The translations under genes were made by a program, and so were the position numbers. 64,000 bases of DNA from SZUA-254 sp031379665. Its GTDB lineage: Bacteria > Bacteroidota > Ignavibacteria > UBA10030 > SZUA-254. Within the stretch, counting starts at the first letter, position 1. Each line of letters starts with the position of its first letter. The DNA is taken from positions 8,576-72,575 of the forward strand of contig JANNFI010000139.1 in assembly GCA_031379665.1 (NCBI GenBank), written 5' to 3'. Below the pieces are notes generated by a model. The model searched no databases. It had not been told where the DNA came from and saw only the letters and a list, made by a program, of their open reading frames with translations. Positions 7,949 through 17,648 of this stretch are shown one piece after another.

Positions 7949-10858
7949 ATGCCAGCCCCACGACTCTCCGACGACAAGCTCGTCGTCCGGGGAGCCCGCG
8001 TCCACAACCTTAAGAACATCGACGTGGAGATGCCGCGCGACCAATTGATCGTCGTGACCGGCCTCTCCGGATCGGGAAAGTCCAGCCTCGCCTTCGACAC
8101 CATCTACGCGGAAGGGCAGAGGAGGTACGTCGAGAGCCTCTCGGCCTACGCCCGGCAGTTCCTGGGGCTGATGGAACGACCCGACGTCGACTATATCGAC
8201 GGCCTCAGCCCGTCCATTTCCATCGAGCAGAAGTCCGTCTCCCATAACCCGCGATCCACGGTCGGGACCGTCACCGAAATCTACGACTACCTCCGACTCC
8301 TGTTCGCGAGGGTAGGAATCCAACACTGCTACAACTGCGGCAAGCCGGTCAGGAAGCAATCGGTGGACCAGATCCTCGACTCGGTGATGGGCCTCGCGGA
8401 TGGGACGAACATCCAGATCATGGCGCCGGTCGTGAAGGGGAGGAAGGGCCACTACCGGGAGCTGTTCGAGAAGATCCAGAAGGACGGTTTCCTGCGGGTG
8501 AGGATCGACGGCGAGGTCGCGGAAATCAAGAAAGGACTTAAGGCCGACCGGTACAAGGTCCACGACATCGAAATTGTGGTGGACCGCGTCGCGGTGAAGA
8601 AGGCGGCGCGCAGCCGGATCACCGATTCGATCGAGACCGCCCTCGGGCTGGGGTCGGGCGCGGTCATCGTCACCTCAGGCGCTGGCGCCAAAACCACCGA
8701 CCAGCTCTTCAGCCGGCATTTCGCCTGCCTCGAGTGCGGCATCAGCTACGACGATCCGGCGCCGAATTCCTTCTCGTTCAATTCGCCGTACGGGTCGTGC
8801 CAGGCGTGCGCCGGCCTGGGGGAGACGAAGGAGTTCGATATCCGCCTGATCGTCCCCGACAAGTCGCTCTCGCTCAACAGGGAAGGGCTCTCGCCCCTGG
8901 GCAAACCGCGCGATACCTGGTTCTGGCACCAGGTGAAGGCCGTCGCCGCGAAGCACGACATATCGCTCGATGCTCCCGTCGGCGAGCTCTCGAAGGAGGC
9001 GATCGACCTCCTCCTCTACGGCGGCGGGAACGAAAAGTACGAAATACCCTACACCTACGCCTCGGGCCGGGTTGTGAAATACCGCCAGAAGTATGGGGGG
9101 GTGATGAAGACACTCAAGCGGTTCTTCGACGAAACGTCCTCGGAGGGAGTGCGCCGGTGGGTGGAATCGTTTATGAACACGATTCCCTGCGTCGAGTGCA
9201 AGGGGGGGCGGCTGAGGAAGGAGAGCCTCGCGGTGAAGCTGGTCGACGCGAAGAGCGCGAAACAGGTGACGATCCGTGACGTGGTGAACCTGTCGATCCG
9301 CCGTGCGCTCGAGTTCTTCGACGCGATCGCCCTGACCGAACGCCAGCAGGTGATCGCCGAACAGGTCCTGAAGGAAATCCGTCAGCGGCTGGGGTTCCTC
9401 GTCAACGTTGGATTGGAGTACCTCACGCTCGACCGCTCCGCAAGGAGCCTCTCGGGCGGCGAGACGCAGCGAATCCGGCTGGCGACCCAGATCGGTTCTC
9501 AGCTCGTCGGCGTCCTCTACATTCTCGACGAACCGAGCATCGGGCTCCACCAGCGCGACAACATCAAATTAATCAATTCCCTGAAGGGCCTGAGGGACCT
9601 CGGCAACACCGTCGTGGTCGTCGAGCACGACCGCGAGATGATCGAGAACGCCGATTACGTCATCGACCTGGGTCCGGGGGCGGGGGAACACGGCGGCCGG
9701 CTCGTTGCGGCGGGGACTCCGGCCGAACTGATGCGGACGGTGGGCGAAGCCTCGTTGACCGTCAGGTACCTGCGGGGAGACCTCGACATCGCCCTCCCGG
9801 CGGCGAGGCGGAAGGGTAACGGAAAATCGATCGCGTTGAAGGGCGCCACGGGGCACAACCTCAAGTCGCCGGAGCTCGTCCTCCCGCTCGGGGCGTTTGT
9901 CTGCATCACAGGAGTGAGCGGGTCGGGGAAATCGTCGCTCATCACCGAGACGCTCTACAGGATCCTCGCGAGGAAATTCTTCAGGGCGAAGGACGCTCCG
10001 CTTCCGTACGAGTCGGTGAAGGGGCTCGAGCACCTCGACAAGGTGATCGACATCGACCAGTCACCGATCGGCAGGACTCCCAGGTCGAACCCCGCCACCT
10101 ACACCGGCCTCTTCACCCACATCCGGGACCTGTTCGTCCAGCTCCCCGAATCGAAGATCCGCGGGTACAAGCCGGGGCGGTTCAGCTTCAACGTGAAGGG
10201 CGGGCGGTGTGAGGAATGCGAGGGGGATGGCGTGAAGAAGATTGAGATGAATTTCCTGCCCGACGTCTACGTGCTCTGCGAAGTCTGCAAGGGGAAGCGA
10301 TACACACGCGAGACGCTCGACGTCCTCTACAAGGGGAAATCGATTTCGGACGTCCTTGAGATGACGGTCGAGGAGGGGGTGCAGTTCTTCAGGGACGTGC
10401 CCCGTCTCTTCCGCAAACTGGCGACTCTGCACGACGTCGGCCTCGGCTACATCCGCCTCGGGCAGCAGGCCACGACCCTCTCGGGCGGCGAGGCGCAGCG
10501 AGTGAAGCTCTCAGCGGAGCTCTCCAAGCCGGGGACGGGAAAGACGCTCTACCTGCTGGACGAGCCGACGACCGGGCTGCACTTCGAGGACATCCGGCTG
10601 CTGCTGGCGGTGCTGAACAAGCTCGTAGACAAGGGGAACACGGTGATCGTCATCGAGCACAACCTCGACGTGATCAAGGCCGTCGACTGGATCGTGGATA
10701 TGGGACCGGAGGGGGGGGACGGCGGCGGATCGATCGTGGCGGAGGGGACGCCGGAGAATGTGGCGGCGACCGAGGCTTCGTACACCGGCTCCTACCTCAA
10801 AGCGCTCCTTCGGCCGCTCCCGGTTATTTCATCAAAACGATCTTCCGGGCGGCGGTGA
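7949..10858 (+). CDS. uvrA: Excinuclease ABC subunit UvrA
   Basis: 969 residues from the ATG at 7949; an in-frame TTG at 7895 lies within the promoter. UvrA is the damage-sensing ABC ATPase of nucleotide excision repair. It loads UvrB onto distorted DNA. Both ATPase halves are complete. The first has GLSGSGKSS (about residues 38-46) and LSGGETQR (about 500). The second has GVSGSGKSS (about 654) and LSGGEAQR (about 843). The two zinc modules are seen as CLECG...CQAC (about 260-290) and CEEC...CEVC (about 754-780). Length matches typical UvrA (940-970). The C-terminal 35 bases overlap the end of the convergent T9SS gene. uvrB and uvrC are not in the window. Confidence 0.97.
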   Translation: MPAPRLSDDKLVVRGARVHNLKNIDVEMPRDQLIVVTGLSGSGKSSLAFDTIYAEGQRRYVESLSAYARQFLGLMERPDVDYIDGLSPSISIEQKSVSHNPRSTVGTVTEIYDYLRLLFARVGIQHCYNCGKPVRKQSVDQILDSVMGLADGTNIQIMAPVVKGRKGHYRELFEKIQKDGFLRVRIDGEVAEIKKGLKADRYKVHDIEIVVDRVAVKKAARSRITDSIETALGLGSGAVIVTSGAGAKTTDQLFSRHFACLECGISYDDPAPNSFSFNSPYGSCQACAGLGETKEFDIRLIVPDKSLSLNREGLSPLGKPRDTWFWHQVKAVAAKHDISLDAPVGELSKEAIDLLLYGGGNEKYEIPYTYASGRVVKYRQKYGGVMKTLKRFFDETSSEGVRRWVESFMNTIPCVECKGGRLRKESLAVKLVDAKSAKQVTIRDVVNLSIRRALEFFDAIALTERQQVIAEQVLKEIRQRLGFLVNVGLEYLTLDRSARSLSGGETQRIRLATQIGSQLVGVLYILDEPSIGLHQRDNIKLINSLKGLRDLGNTVVVVEHDREMIENADYVIDLGPGAGEHGGRLVAAGTPAELMRTVGEASLTVRYLRGDLDIALPAARRKGNGKSIALKGATGHNLKSPELVLPLGAFVCITGVSGSGKSSLITETLYRILARKFFRAKDAPLPYESVKGLEHLDKVIDIDQSPIGRTPRSNPATYTGLFTHIRDLFVQLPESKIRGYKPGRFSFNVKGGRCEECEGDGVKKIEMNFLPDVYVLCEVCKGKRYTRETLDVLYKGKSISDVLEMTVEEGVQFFRDVPRLFRKLATLHDVGLGYIRLGQQATTLSGGEAQRVKLSAELSKPGTGKTLYLLDEPTTGLHFEDIRLLLAVLNKLVDKGNTVIVIEHNLDVIKAVDWIVDMGPEGGDGGGSIVAEGTPENVAATEASYTGSYLKALLRPLPVISSKRSSGRR

Positions 10859-13800
10859 ACTCGCCCGCCTTCATCCGCACGATGTAAACGCCGCTCGGCG
10901 AGGCGAGCCCGTTCGGGTCCCGCCCGTCCCATTCCACTGTGTATACTCCTGCACTCCTGCGTCCCTCGGAGAGGACGCGCATCTCCCTCCCGAGTACGTC
11001 ATACACCGCGAGGGTCACATCTCCGTCCGCGGGAAGTCGTATTTCGAATCGTGTGGCAGGATTGAACGGATTAGGATAATTCGACCCGAGTGAATATTCC
11101 ACCGGTTTGCTCCCACCCCCTGTCACCCTCAATGAGAATTCCCCCGATGTCGCCGTGCGAAGCACTGCGCTCCCCGAACCTTCCAGCAGCGCGAGGACCG
11201 GATCGGCATTGCCCTCGCCGGTGAGGCCGATCGAAGCGCCGTCGGCGGGGCCTCGCCGAATGTCCCAGCTGACCGTGATCGGCCTCGTCGCGCCGCGTAA
11301 CGAGATGGGCAGCCGGAATCCGGGACTTGCGTCGGAAGGTTCAGGCCAACAGTCGATGAAGCGCTGCGAGCCGAAACGGACGTCGAAACCGCCCTCAGGA
11401 GGCGGTGGAGGCATCTCGAAAATTTCCAGGTCGGGGCCGGTCGCGTCCCGGTCGCCGAAGTAGAGCGTTCCGCTTCGGCCCGCCGCATCGCGGAAGGTGA
11501 TGGCGTTCAGCCGTTCCGGATCGGTCCCGCTGGGCGTTGAAGCCTCGACCTTCGGGGCAAGGGCGGTCGACGTCAGGCCGAGGGTCCCCGTCCCGGAGAC
11601 CTTCACCCAGTACCCCTTGCCGCCGGTGAGCGACGAGGCGGAATAGTACCCCGACGGCCCGTAGCCGAAGTAGGACGACATGACCGAGACGCCGGACGGG
11701 ACGACGGACGGCGTCGGCACAGCGCCTGATGGCCCGCCGATCATGTTCCACTTGTCCTGCACGGGGGCGTTGACGCTCTGCACAAGGGTCCCGGCCGAGG
11801 CGCCGGCGGTCCCGGCCGCGTCGAACTTGATCCAGTAACCGAGTCCGTGGGCCAGTGTGTCGGATGGCAGATAGCCAGCAGTGTACCGGTATGCCGGAGT
11901 GAGTGCGCCGGGTGATGTGGTGGACGGGAAGAGAGCCGTCTTTCTGAAGTCCCCGTCGAGGGGGTCGAGGGAGACGGCGATCATATTCCAACCGTCGAGC
12001 GCAAGGGTTCCGATCGTGGGGTAGAGGCGAACGCACCAGTTGTTCCTTGGGATCGTTGCGGAGGGCGCGCCCGCGCGATTAAGATATATCCATCCCGGGT
12101 CAGGTCCGGAAACCTCGTTCGAATCGGCCTGCATCCCCACCAGGGCGAGGGCTTCCAGACCGCGTGTACCGACGTTCACGTACTGATACTCGACGGTCCC
12201 GGTGCACCGGTCGATCACCACCCTGAACGTGGTGGGGTCAGTCGCCGGTTCGCCGGCCGCGAACGACCCCAGCGAATCCCACTCCACGATGAACAGGCAC
12301 GTGTCGCCGGCGTTACCGTAGACGATGCGGCCGAAGTCTGTCGTACTGTCCCTGACGATCATGTCCGCCCAGAACGGGGCGATGAACATTCCCGGCATTT
12401 CGTAGGCGCCCGCGGCGTCTTCCCGACCTGATTTTTGCGCGTTCGGAAAATCCCATAACTGCGTGGCGAACCCGTTCGAATTGACGTCGAGGGTGTCGTC
12501 GGCCGATTTGCTCAGCGCCAGAGCGCCGTTCACGCCCACCCAGGCGTACCTGAAGGTGTCGCCGAACACCGTAAAATTATCCCCCATGTCGAACGGCCCG
12601 GCCGTGCCGTCGTCGCCGGGGAGGGTTCCCGAACCGGTGTGGTACGGGACGAACCAGGCCGACGGAGGAATCGTCGATCCGGTCGCGCGGATGTCAAGGT
12701 CCGCGCACGCCGCGCCGGTGTCGGCTGAATACCAGCCGTTCGTGAGGCTGACCACGCGGTACTCTGTCGCGCCGGTCGAGTCGGCGAAACCGGTGGAATC
12801 GGAGGAGACGATCCTGTAGGTCACCCTATCGTCGACGGCCGCCCCCGGGATTGTGCCCTCCCAAATGTCGCCCCCCAGGTACGTTAGGGGGATATCCGGC
12901 TGCGCGTCGTCGTTCAGGGTGTACCTGATGACGGCCTCCTCAACGCCCGCGCGTAATGGGACTGGCGCGTCGCAATCGACGATCGTCGCCTGCACCGCCT
13001 GGTCGTCGGTGGAAAAGGTGTTGCGAATCCTGGTCACATCGCTGAAGGCTGGCGGTAGGTTCGTCGTGACGCTCATCGAGTACCAGATGAGGAAGTTGAA
13101 ATCTCCCCTGGCCACCCAGCCCGGACAGGTGAAACCGGGCCCCTGGTAAATGTGCTCGTAAAATTTCCAGTTATGCGTCTGGAGGGCATCGGACTCCGAC
13201 GCGGCCAGGTAGCCGGTGCGGTGGTCCTGCGCCTGTTCGACGTGCGGCCCGTACATCCTGATCGTGATGAAGAACGGCTGGCCGGCCGTGACGCTTGCCG
13301 TGGCCAGCTCCGCCATCGCGACACTGTTCGTCGTGAAGGCGCTCATCACCTTCGGGAACCCGCCGAACCCCCAGATCTCCGTCCCCATCGGGGAAAAGGA
13401 GGGAATGGCGCCGGGGACGGTCGAAAACCAGGTCGTATCGGTCGCGTCTTCCGGGAACGCGGCGAGGCCGTTGTCGAGGTCGTTGGTACTCTCGTAATAC
13501 CCCCAGCAGAGTTTGCCCGGGCTTGGATAGCCGTCGTATCCCGGCCCGCTCCCGGGGTAGATGTTCGAGTTGAACAGCCGCACCGTGACGGTCGAGTCCT
13601 GTGTCCCGACGTCGAGGTTGTAAACGAAGACCGTGTCGATCGTCCCGCTCGCGGGGGCAAGGTACCACATCGCGACGATGTCCTTGTGGAACGCTTCGAA
13701 CTGGACATTTGCTCCGGGATAAAGGCCGGTCGAATAGCCGAAGGTCCCCTTGTTGCTGCAGGTTGCAGTGAGCATCTTCGCCGCATCGGCCCTCACGATG

Positions 13801-13925
13801 TCGGAGATGCTCTCCCGGCCGGTGATCGCGCGGGCGTCGCCGTTGGGAGAGACGAGGATCCGTTGCTGGGTATGGGCCGTCAACGAACAGACGAGAACGA
13901 GGAAGATGATTTTATTCACGGTCAA
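10824..13925 (-). CDS. Large secreted protein with T9SS type A sorting domain
   Basis: 1,033 residues. An N-terminal Sec signal peptide (NKIIFLVLVCSL...) starts from a TTG at 13925 or more likely a GTG at 13919. The middle holds beta-rich domains. Near residues 650-800 are two repeats of a motif 'W(N)MI...GYW(I/V)K', common in Ignavibacteria-type secreted proteins. The last ~90 residues are a textbook T9SS type A domain: SNYPNPFNPATRFEI, then VYDVLGREMRVL, then GVYIVRM. This directs transport across the outer membrane and surface attachment or release. No catalytic motif is seen. A TATATTTA box at 13951-13958 fits a -7 element without a clear -33 TTTG. The 249 bases up to the next gene otherwise hold nothing I can assign. 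Confidence 0.88.
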   Translation of the reverse strand: MTVNKIIFLVLVCSLTAHTQQRILVSPNGDARAITGRESISDIVRADAAKMLTATCSNKGTFGYSTGLYPGANVQFEAFHKDIVAMWYLAPASGTIDTVFVYNLDVGTQDSTVTVRLFNSNIYPGSGPGYDGYPSPGKLCWGYYESTNDLDNGLAAFPEDATDTTWFSTVPGAIPSFSPMGTEIWGFGGFPKVMSAFTTNSVAMAELATASVTAGQPFFITIRMYGPHVEQAQDHRTGYLAASESDALQTHNWKFYEHIYQGPGFTCPGWVARGDFNFLIWYSMSVTTNLPPAFSDVTRIRNTFSTDDQAVQATIVDCDAPVPLRAGVEEAVIRYTLNDDAQPDIPLTYLGGDIWEGTIPGAAVDDRVTYRIVSSDSTGFADSTGATEYRVVSLTNGWYSADTGAACADLDIRATGSTIPPSAWFVPYHTGSGTLPGDDGTAGPFDMGDNFTVFGDTFRYAWVGVNGALALSKSADDTLDVNSNGFATQLWDFPNAQKSGREDAAGAYEMPGMFIAPFWADMIVRDSTTDFGRIVYGNAGDTCLFIVEWDSLGSFAAGEPATDPTTFRVVIDRCTGTVEYQYVNVGTRGLEALALVGMQADSNEVSGPDPGWIYLNRAGAPSATIPRNNWCVRLYPTIGTLALDGWNMIAVSLDPLDGDFRKTALFPSTTSPGALTPAYRYTAGYLPSDTLAHGLGYWIKFDAAGTAGASAGTLVQSVNAPVQDKWNMIGGPSGAVPTPSVVPSGVSVMSSYFGYGPSGYYSASSLTGGKGYWVKVSGTGTLGLTSTALAPKVEASTPSGTDPERLNAITFRDAAGRSGTLYFGDRDATGPDLEIFEMPPPPPEGGFDVRFGSQRFIDCWPEPSDASPGFRLPISLRGATRPITVSWDIRRGPADGASIGLTGEGNADPVLALLEGSGSAVLRTATSGEFSLRVTGGGSKPVEYSLGSNYPNPFNPATRFEIRLPADGDVTLAVYDVLGREMRVLSEGRRSAGVYTVEWDGRDPNGLASPSGVYIVRMKAGEFTAARKIVLMK

Positions 13926-13950
13926 TAGTAGAAGTGCTCGTATGGATGGT

Positions 13951-13958
13951 TAAATATA
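13951..13958 (-). promoter_or_regulatory. Possible -7 promoter element of the T9SS cargo gene
   Basis: On the minus strand the sequence is TATATTTA, about 25-30 bases before the start codon. No TTTG occurs at the expected distance upstream, so this is only partial support. Confidence 0.35.
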
Positions 13959-14174
13959 GGGAAAAACGTCGTGAAAAAAGAAGGGAGGGGGCCTTAATCC
14001 CGGTCGGGGTCCAGCTCAATTCTAGCCTGCCTGGCCAACCCCTCCAGGCTGGTCAGCCCGGCTCAGGAACTCGTTGCCCGGGACGAAAAACCACCACCGT
14101 TTATTGGTTCCGGCGCTGATCCCGATCCGTCCGGAGGCCGCTACCCGGGGGGGAGGATCTTGGCGGAAGCGACA

Positions 14175-14609
14175 TCAGCCCAGCTGGCCCGAGTCCCACA
14201 GATGGAGCCCGGTCCGTTCGTCGGGATGTCGGTCCAGGTGAGGTCCGTCGAGTTCGTCGATGAACACTTCGCAGGCGAAGAGCTTCGTCCCGGGGAGGAC
14301 GTGCCCGCCGAAAACCTTTCCCCCGGCGTCCCCGAGGAGGATATGGACGTGGACGAATGGCTGGCCGTCGCGCACGCTCACGTTCCCGTGGAGGTTGAGG
14401 ATTTCCATTCCCCCGGGGAACTCGATCGGGTTATATGTCTTCGTGAGTTGATCGTAGTACGCCACTCGCGCGTGCGTCGTGGCCCCGAGGGCCTGGACGC
14501 GGCCGAGCCGGATATTTTCACGCCGGACGATCGCGGTGAGTTCGTCGTAGAGGTCGGAGCCGTAGGGGAGCTGGCCGAGGATGGTTCGCGTGACCCTGTA
14601 GTCGCTCAC
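14175..14609 (-). CDS. PPC/DUF296 domain protein
   Basis: 144 residues, all one PPC (plants and prokaryotes conserved, DUF296) domain. The His-rich metal-binding core HVHILLGDAGGKVFGGH is intact, and the N-terminal half has the family pattern LPYGSDLYDELTAIVRRENI...ALGA. Bacterial PPC proteins are trimers of unknown role. In plants the domain accompanies AT-hook DNA-binding motifs, but no AT-hook is present here. Its ATG overlaps the ruvB stop by 4 bases, making it the last gene of the recJ-yebC-ruvCAB operon. That suggests co-expression with recombination genes without proving a shared function. Confidence 0.85.
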   Translation of the reverse strand: MSDYRVTRTILGQLPYGSDLYDELTAIVRRENIRLGRVQALGATTHARVAYYDQLTKTYNPIEFPGGMEILNLHGNVSVRDGQPFVHVHILLGDAGGKVFGGHVLPGTKLFACEVFIDELDGPHLDRHPDERTGLHLWDSGQLG

Positions 14610-15661
14610 CGCAGGAGGTCGAGTTGTTCCTGGGCCTGCCGGGCCTTCGGACGTTCGATGCCGAAATGCTGATAGACGAGGTCGGTCGCCTCGCGACCCC
14701 TCGGGGTCCTCTTCAGGAACCCTTCCTGGATCAGGTAAGGTTCGTAGACTTCCTCCAGAGTGCCCGGCTCCTCGCCCACCGCGACCGCGATGGTGCCGAG
14801 GCCGACCGGGCCGCCGCGGTATTTTTCGGTGATCGTAAGCAGGATCCGTTTGTCCATCTCGTCGAGGCCGTGGTCGTCCACCTCGAGCTTCTTGAGCGAG
14901 TGGACGGCGACCTCCGTCGTGATCCGCCCACGGAAATGCTTGAGCGATTCATCGGCCTGCGCGAAGTCGCGGCAGCGCCGCAGAAGGCGGTTCGCGATGC
15001 GCGGCGTTCCTCGGGACCGTTTCGCGATCACGGCGCAGCCCTCGGGATCGGCCTCCTCGTTCAGGATCCGCGCCGAACGCGCGAGGATCCGCTCGAGGTC
15101 CGCCGACGGGTAGTAGTCGAGCCGGTTCGTCACGCCGAACCTGGACCGGAGCGGCGATGACAGGAGCCCCGCCCTGGTGGTGGCCCCCACGAGGGTGAAC
15201 TTCGGGACCGTGAGCTGGACGCTGCGGGCGTTGGGCCCGCTGTCGATGACGATGTCGATCCTGAAATCCTCCATCGCCGAGTAGAGGTATTCCTCCACGA
15301 CGGCGTTCAGTCGGTGGATTTCATCGATGAAGAGGACGTCGCCCTCGTTCAGGTTCGTGAGGATCCCTGCGAGGTTGTACGGCTTGTCGAGCGCGGGGCC
15401 GGAGGTGAGTTTCAGCTGAACGCCCATTTCATTGGCGATAACAAAGGCGAGCGTGGTCTTGCCGAGGCCCGGCGGGCCGGTGAGGAGGACGTGGTCGAGG
15501 GTCTCGCCGCGTTTCCGCGCGGCGCTGATGAAGACGGTCAGGTTTTCGACGATCCTTGCTTGTCCCACGAAGTCCCTGAAATAAAGCGGGCGCAGGGTCT
15601 GGTCGAATTCCTTTTCGCTCTCGAGCTGGACCGGTGACGTCGGATCTGTGCGCTTCTGCAT
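14606..15661 (-). CDS. ruvB: Holliday junction branch-migration ATPase RuvB
   Basis: 351 residues. RuvB is the hexameric AAA+ motor that drives branch migration on RuvA-bound Holliday junctions. Visible motifs are Walker A TGPPGLGKTT (about 61-70), Walker B with DEIH, sensor 1 GATTRAG, an arginine-finger region SSPLRSRFG, and the C-terminal winged-helix segment ending GREATDLVYQHFG. Length is typical (330-350). It lies 38 bases after ruvA and overlaps the PPC gene start, so the three ruv genes and flanking genes form one minus-strand unit. Confidence 0.97.
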   Translation of the reverse strand: MQKRTDPTSPVQLESEKEFDQTLRPLYFRDFVGQARIVENLTVFISAARKRGETLDHVLLTGPPGLGKTTLAFVIANEMGVQLKLTSGPALDKPYNLAGILTNLNEGDVLFIDEIHRLNAVVEEYLYSAMEDFRIDIVIDSGPNARSVQLTVPKFTLVGATTRAGLLSSPLRSRFGVTNRLDYYPSADLERILARSARILNEEADPEGCAVIAKRSRGTPRIANRLLRRCRDFAQADESLKHFRGRITTEVAVHSLKKLEVDDHGLDEMDKRILLTITEKYRGGPVGLGTIAVAVGEEPGTLEEVYEPYLIQEGFLKRTPRGREATDLVYQHFGIERPKARQAQEQLDLLR

Positions 15662-15699
15662 GACGGGGTTAATGTAGCCACAATCGCGGGAAATATCAA

Positions 15700-16302
15700 T
15701 TACTTCGAGGTGTGGGCGAGCGCCTTCCTGACGAGCTCTTCGAGGGAGAGCTCCGTGCCGGGCGATTCGACCGCGGCCGATCGCACCGCTTTCTCCGCGC
15801 TCGCGCGGTTGTGTCCGAGGGACATCAGCGCCACGATCGCCTCCGAGCGGATCTTGAGCTGGCCGCTCGAGGCTGGTATGAGATTCGCGGACGGTTCAGC
15901 GTCGCCAACCTTGCCGCGCAGCTCCACGATCAACCGCTCAGCCGTTTTCTTCCCGACGCCGGGAATCGAACTCAGGATGGCGGCGCTGCCCCCGGCGATC
16001 GCGGACCGCAATTCGGGGACCCGGATACCCGAGAGGACCCCAAGGGCCAGTTTCGGGCCGACGCCGTTGACAGAGAGGAGCAACCGGAACGTGTCGCGCT
16101 CGGCCTCGGTCGCGAATCCGTAGAGCTGTAGGGCGTCTTCGCGCACGTGCAGATATGTCAGCAGGACCGCCTCGCCGCGGACGCCGGTGAGAGCCTCGGA
16201 GGTCGAGTGGGGGACGCTCAACTGGTACCCGACCCCGTTGACGTCGATCGTGACCTCCGAAGGTGTTTTCGAAACGATCGTTCCTCTCAACCGTGAGATC
16301 AT
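15700..16302 (-). CDS. ruvA: Holliday junction binding protein RuvA
   Basis: 200 residues. RuvA forms the tetramer that holds the four-way junction open and recruits RuvB. The N-terminal OB fold (MISRLRGTIVSK...VDVNGVGYQLSVP-like) and the two helix-hairpin-helix motifs (VNGVGPKLALGVLSG and IPGVGKKTAERLIVEL) are clear. A Ser/Ala/Pro-containing linker then leads to the C-terminal RuvB-binding helical domain (EAIVALMSLGHNRASAEKAV). The start overlaps the ruvC stop by 4 bases. Confidence 0.96.
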   Translation of the reverse strand: MISRLRGTIVSKTPSEVTIDVNGVGYQLSVPHSTSEALTGVRGEAVLLTYLHVREDALQLYGFATEAERDTFRLLLSVNGVGPKLALGVLSGIRVPELRSAIAGGSAAILSSIPGVGKKTAERLIVELRGKVGDAEPSANLIPASSGQLKIRSEAIVALMSLGHNRASAEKAVRSAAVESPGTELSLEELVRKALAHTSK

Positions 16303-16916
16303 CGCGCACCTCCCGGCTGTTTGGCCCTGTCAGGATTCTCCCGGAGGAATGACTTCCAGTCCGCGTATCGTTTCCGGCTCCCGACGGCTCGATGGCCGTG
16401 ACAGATGGCGACCGCCAGGGCGTCGGTTACATCCAGGGCGGCGCCGCTGTCCTTCATCCCGAGGAACGAGTGGACCATGTATTGCACCTGCTGCTTCGAG
16501 GCGTTCCCGTTCCCAACCACAGCTTTCTTCACTTCCCTGGGAGAGTATTCGGCAACCGGCAGGTCGCCGGAGACGGCCGCGAGGATCGCGACCCCCCGTG
16601 CCTGTCCGAGCTTGAGGGCGGACTGTGCGTTTTTCCCGTAAAAGGCGGTCTCCACGGCGACCTCGTCAGGGCGGAATTTCCTGATGACTTCGAGAAGCGA
16701 TTCGTGGATCAGTTTCAGGCGGGCGGGCATCGGCCGGTCGGAGCGGTTCTTCACGATGCCGGAGGCGACGTGGGTCAGCGCGCCCCGGTTGCTTTCGATG
16801 ACGCCGTACCCGGTGACGAGAGTTCCCGGGTCGATCCCGAGGATCACCTTTCGGCCGGGGGTGTCCGCTGCCCGGCCGGCCGGGCGGACAGGGCGACTAG
16901 GCGTTGAACGAGGCAA
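16299..16916 (-). CDS. ruvC: Crossover junction endonuclease RuvC
   Basis: 205 residues as drawn. RuvC is the dimeric resolvase that nicks Holliday junctions. The RNase H-like core is present: first catalytic Asp in ILGIDPGT, Glu in VAVETAFYGKNAQSA, and the C-terminal acidic pair in DVTDALAVAICH. The start is uncertain. The drawn TTG at 16916 overlaps yebC by 20 bases and adds a basic, Pro-rich leader. A GTG at 16847 would give 182 residues, closer to the family's ~173, beginning just before ILGIDPG. Neither has a convincing ribosome-binding site. It sits between yebC and ruvA, the arrangement seen in many bacteria. Confidence 0.93.
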   Translation of the reverse strand: MPRSTPSRPVRPAGRAADTPGRKVILGIDPGTLVTGYGVIESNRGALTHVASGIVKNRSDRPMPARLKLIHESLLEVIRKFRPDEVAVETAFYGKNAQSALKLGQARGVAILAAVSGDLPVAEYSPREVKKAVVGNGNASKQQVQYMVHSFLGMKDSGAALDVTDALAVAICHGHRAVGSRKRYADWKSFLRENPDRAKQPGGAR

Positions 16917-17646
16917 GGACTTTGTCGTCGATGTCGAAGTTTGCGTAGACGTGCTGGACGTCGTCGTGCTCCTCCAGGGCCTCCATCAGCTTCAGGACCT
17001 GCTCGGCGTCTTTCGCATCGACCTTCACGGAGTTTTCCGGGATGAGCTGGATCTCCGCGGAATCCGGCGTGATACCCTTCGCCTCCATCGCCTCCTTCAC
17101 GGCGAGGAAGGATTCAGGGGAGGTCGTGATCTCGTACAATTCGTCCGCGGTCGACATGTCGTCGGCGCCGGCTTCGAGCACAATCTCGAGCAGGGCATTC
17201 TCCTCGTATTTCGAGCGAGCGAGCGTGATTGCCCCCTTGCGGTGGAACATCCACGCGACGCTGTTGGAGGCCCCGAGCTTTCCGTTGTGGCGCTCCAGGA
17301 AATGACGGATTTCCGAGACGGTACGGTTGCGGTTGTCGGTGACCGATTCGATGATCAGGGCGACTCCGCCCGGGCCGTATCCCTCGTACGTGACATCTTC
17401 ATACGCCACCCCGGGGAGTTCCCCGGTGCCCTTCTGGATCGCGCGTTTGATATTGTCGGCCGGCATATTGGACGCCTTCGCCTTGTCGACGGCGAGCCTC
17501 AGCCGGGGGTTCGATTTGGTGTCGCCGCCGCTCATGCGCGAAGCGATCGTGATTTCCTTCGCGATTTGCGTGAACAGCTTGCCCCGTTTTCCATCGGTGA
17601 CGGCTTTCTTCCGTTTGATGGTTGCCCACTTGGAGTGTCCGGACAT
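16897..17646 (-). CDS. yebC: YebC/PmpR family protein
   Basis: 249 residues from the ATG at 17646, which opens with the invariant MSGHSKWATIKRKK and has an AAGGAAG ribosome-binding site upstream. A longer in-frame reading to 17742 would overlap recJ and is not conserved. YebC proteins have been described as transcription factors and, more recently, as ribosome-associated factors that relieve stalling at proline-rich stretches. Which applies here is not visible. The conserved three-domain pattern is intact (GGDTKSNPRLR, VTYEGYGPGGVALIIE, DDVQHVYANFD). It lies 2 bases after the recJ stop and upstream of ruvC, the classical yebC-ruvC pairing. Confidence 0.95.
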   Translation of the reverse strand: MSGHSKWATIKRKKAVTDGKRGKLFTQIAKEITIASRMSGGDTKSNPRLRLAVDKAKASNMPADNIKRAIQKGTGELPGVAYEDVTYEGYGPGGVALIIESVTDNRNRTVSEIRHFLERHNGKLGASNSVAWMFHRKGAITLARSKYEENALLEIVLEAGADDMSTADELYEITTSPESFLAVKEAMEAKGITPDSAEIQLIPENSVKVDAKDAEQVLKLMEALEEHDDVQHVYANFDIDDKVLASFNA

Positions 17647-17648
17647 GA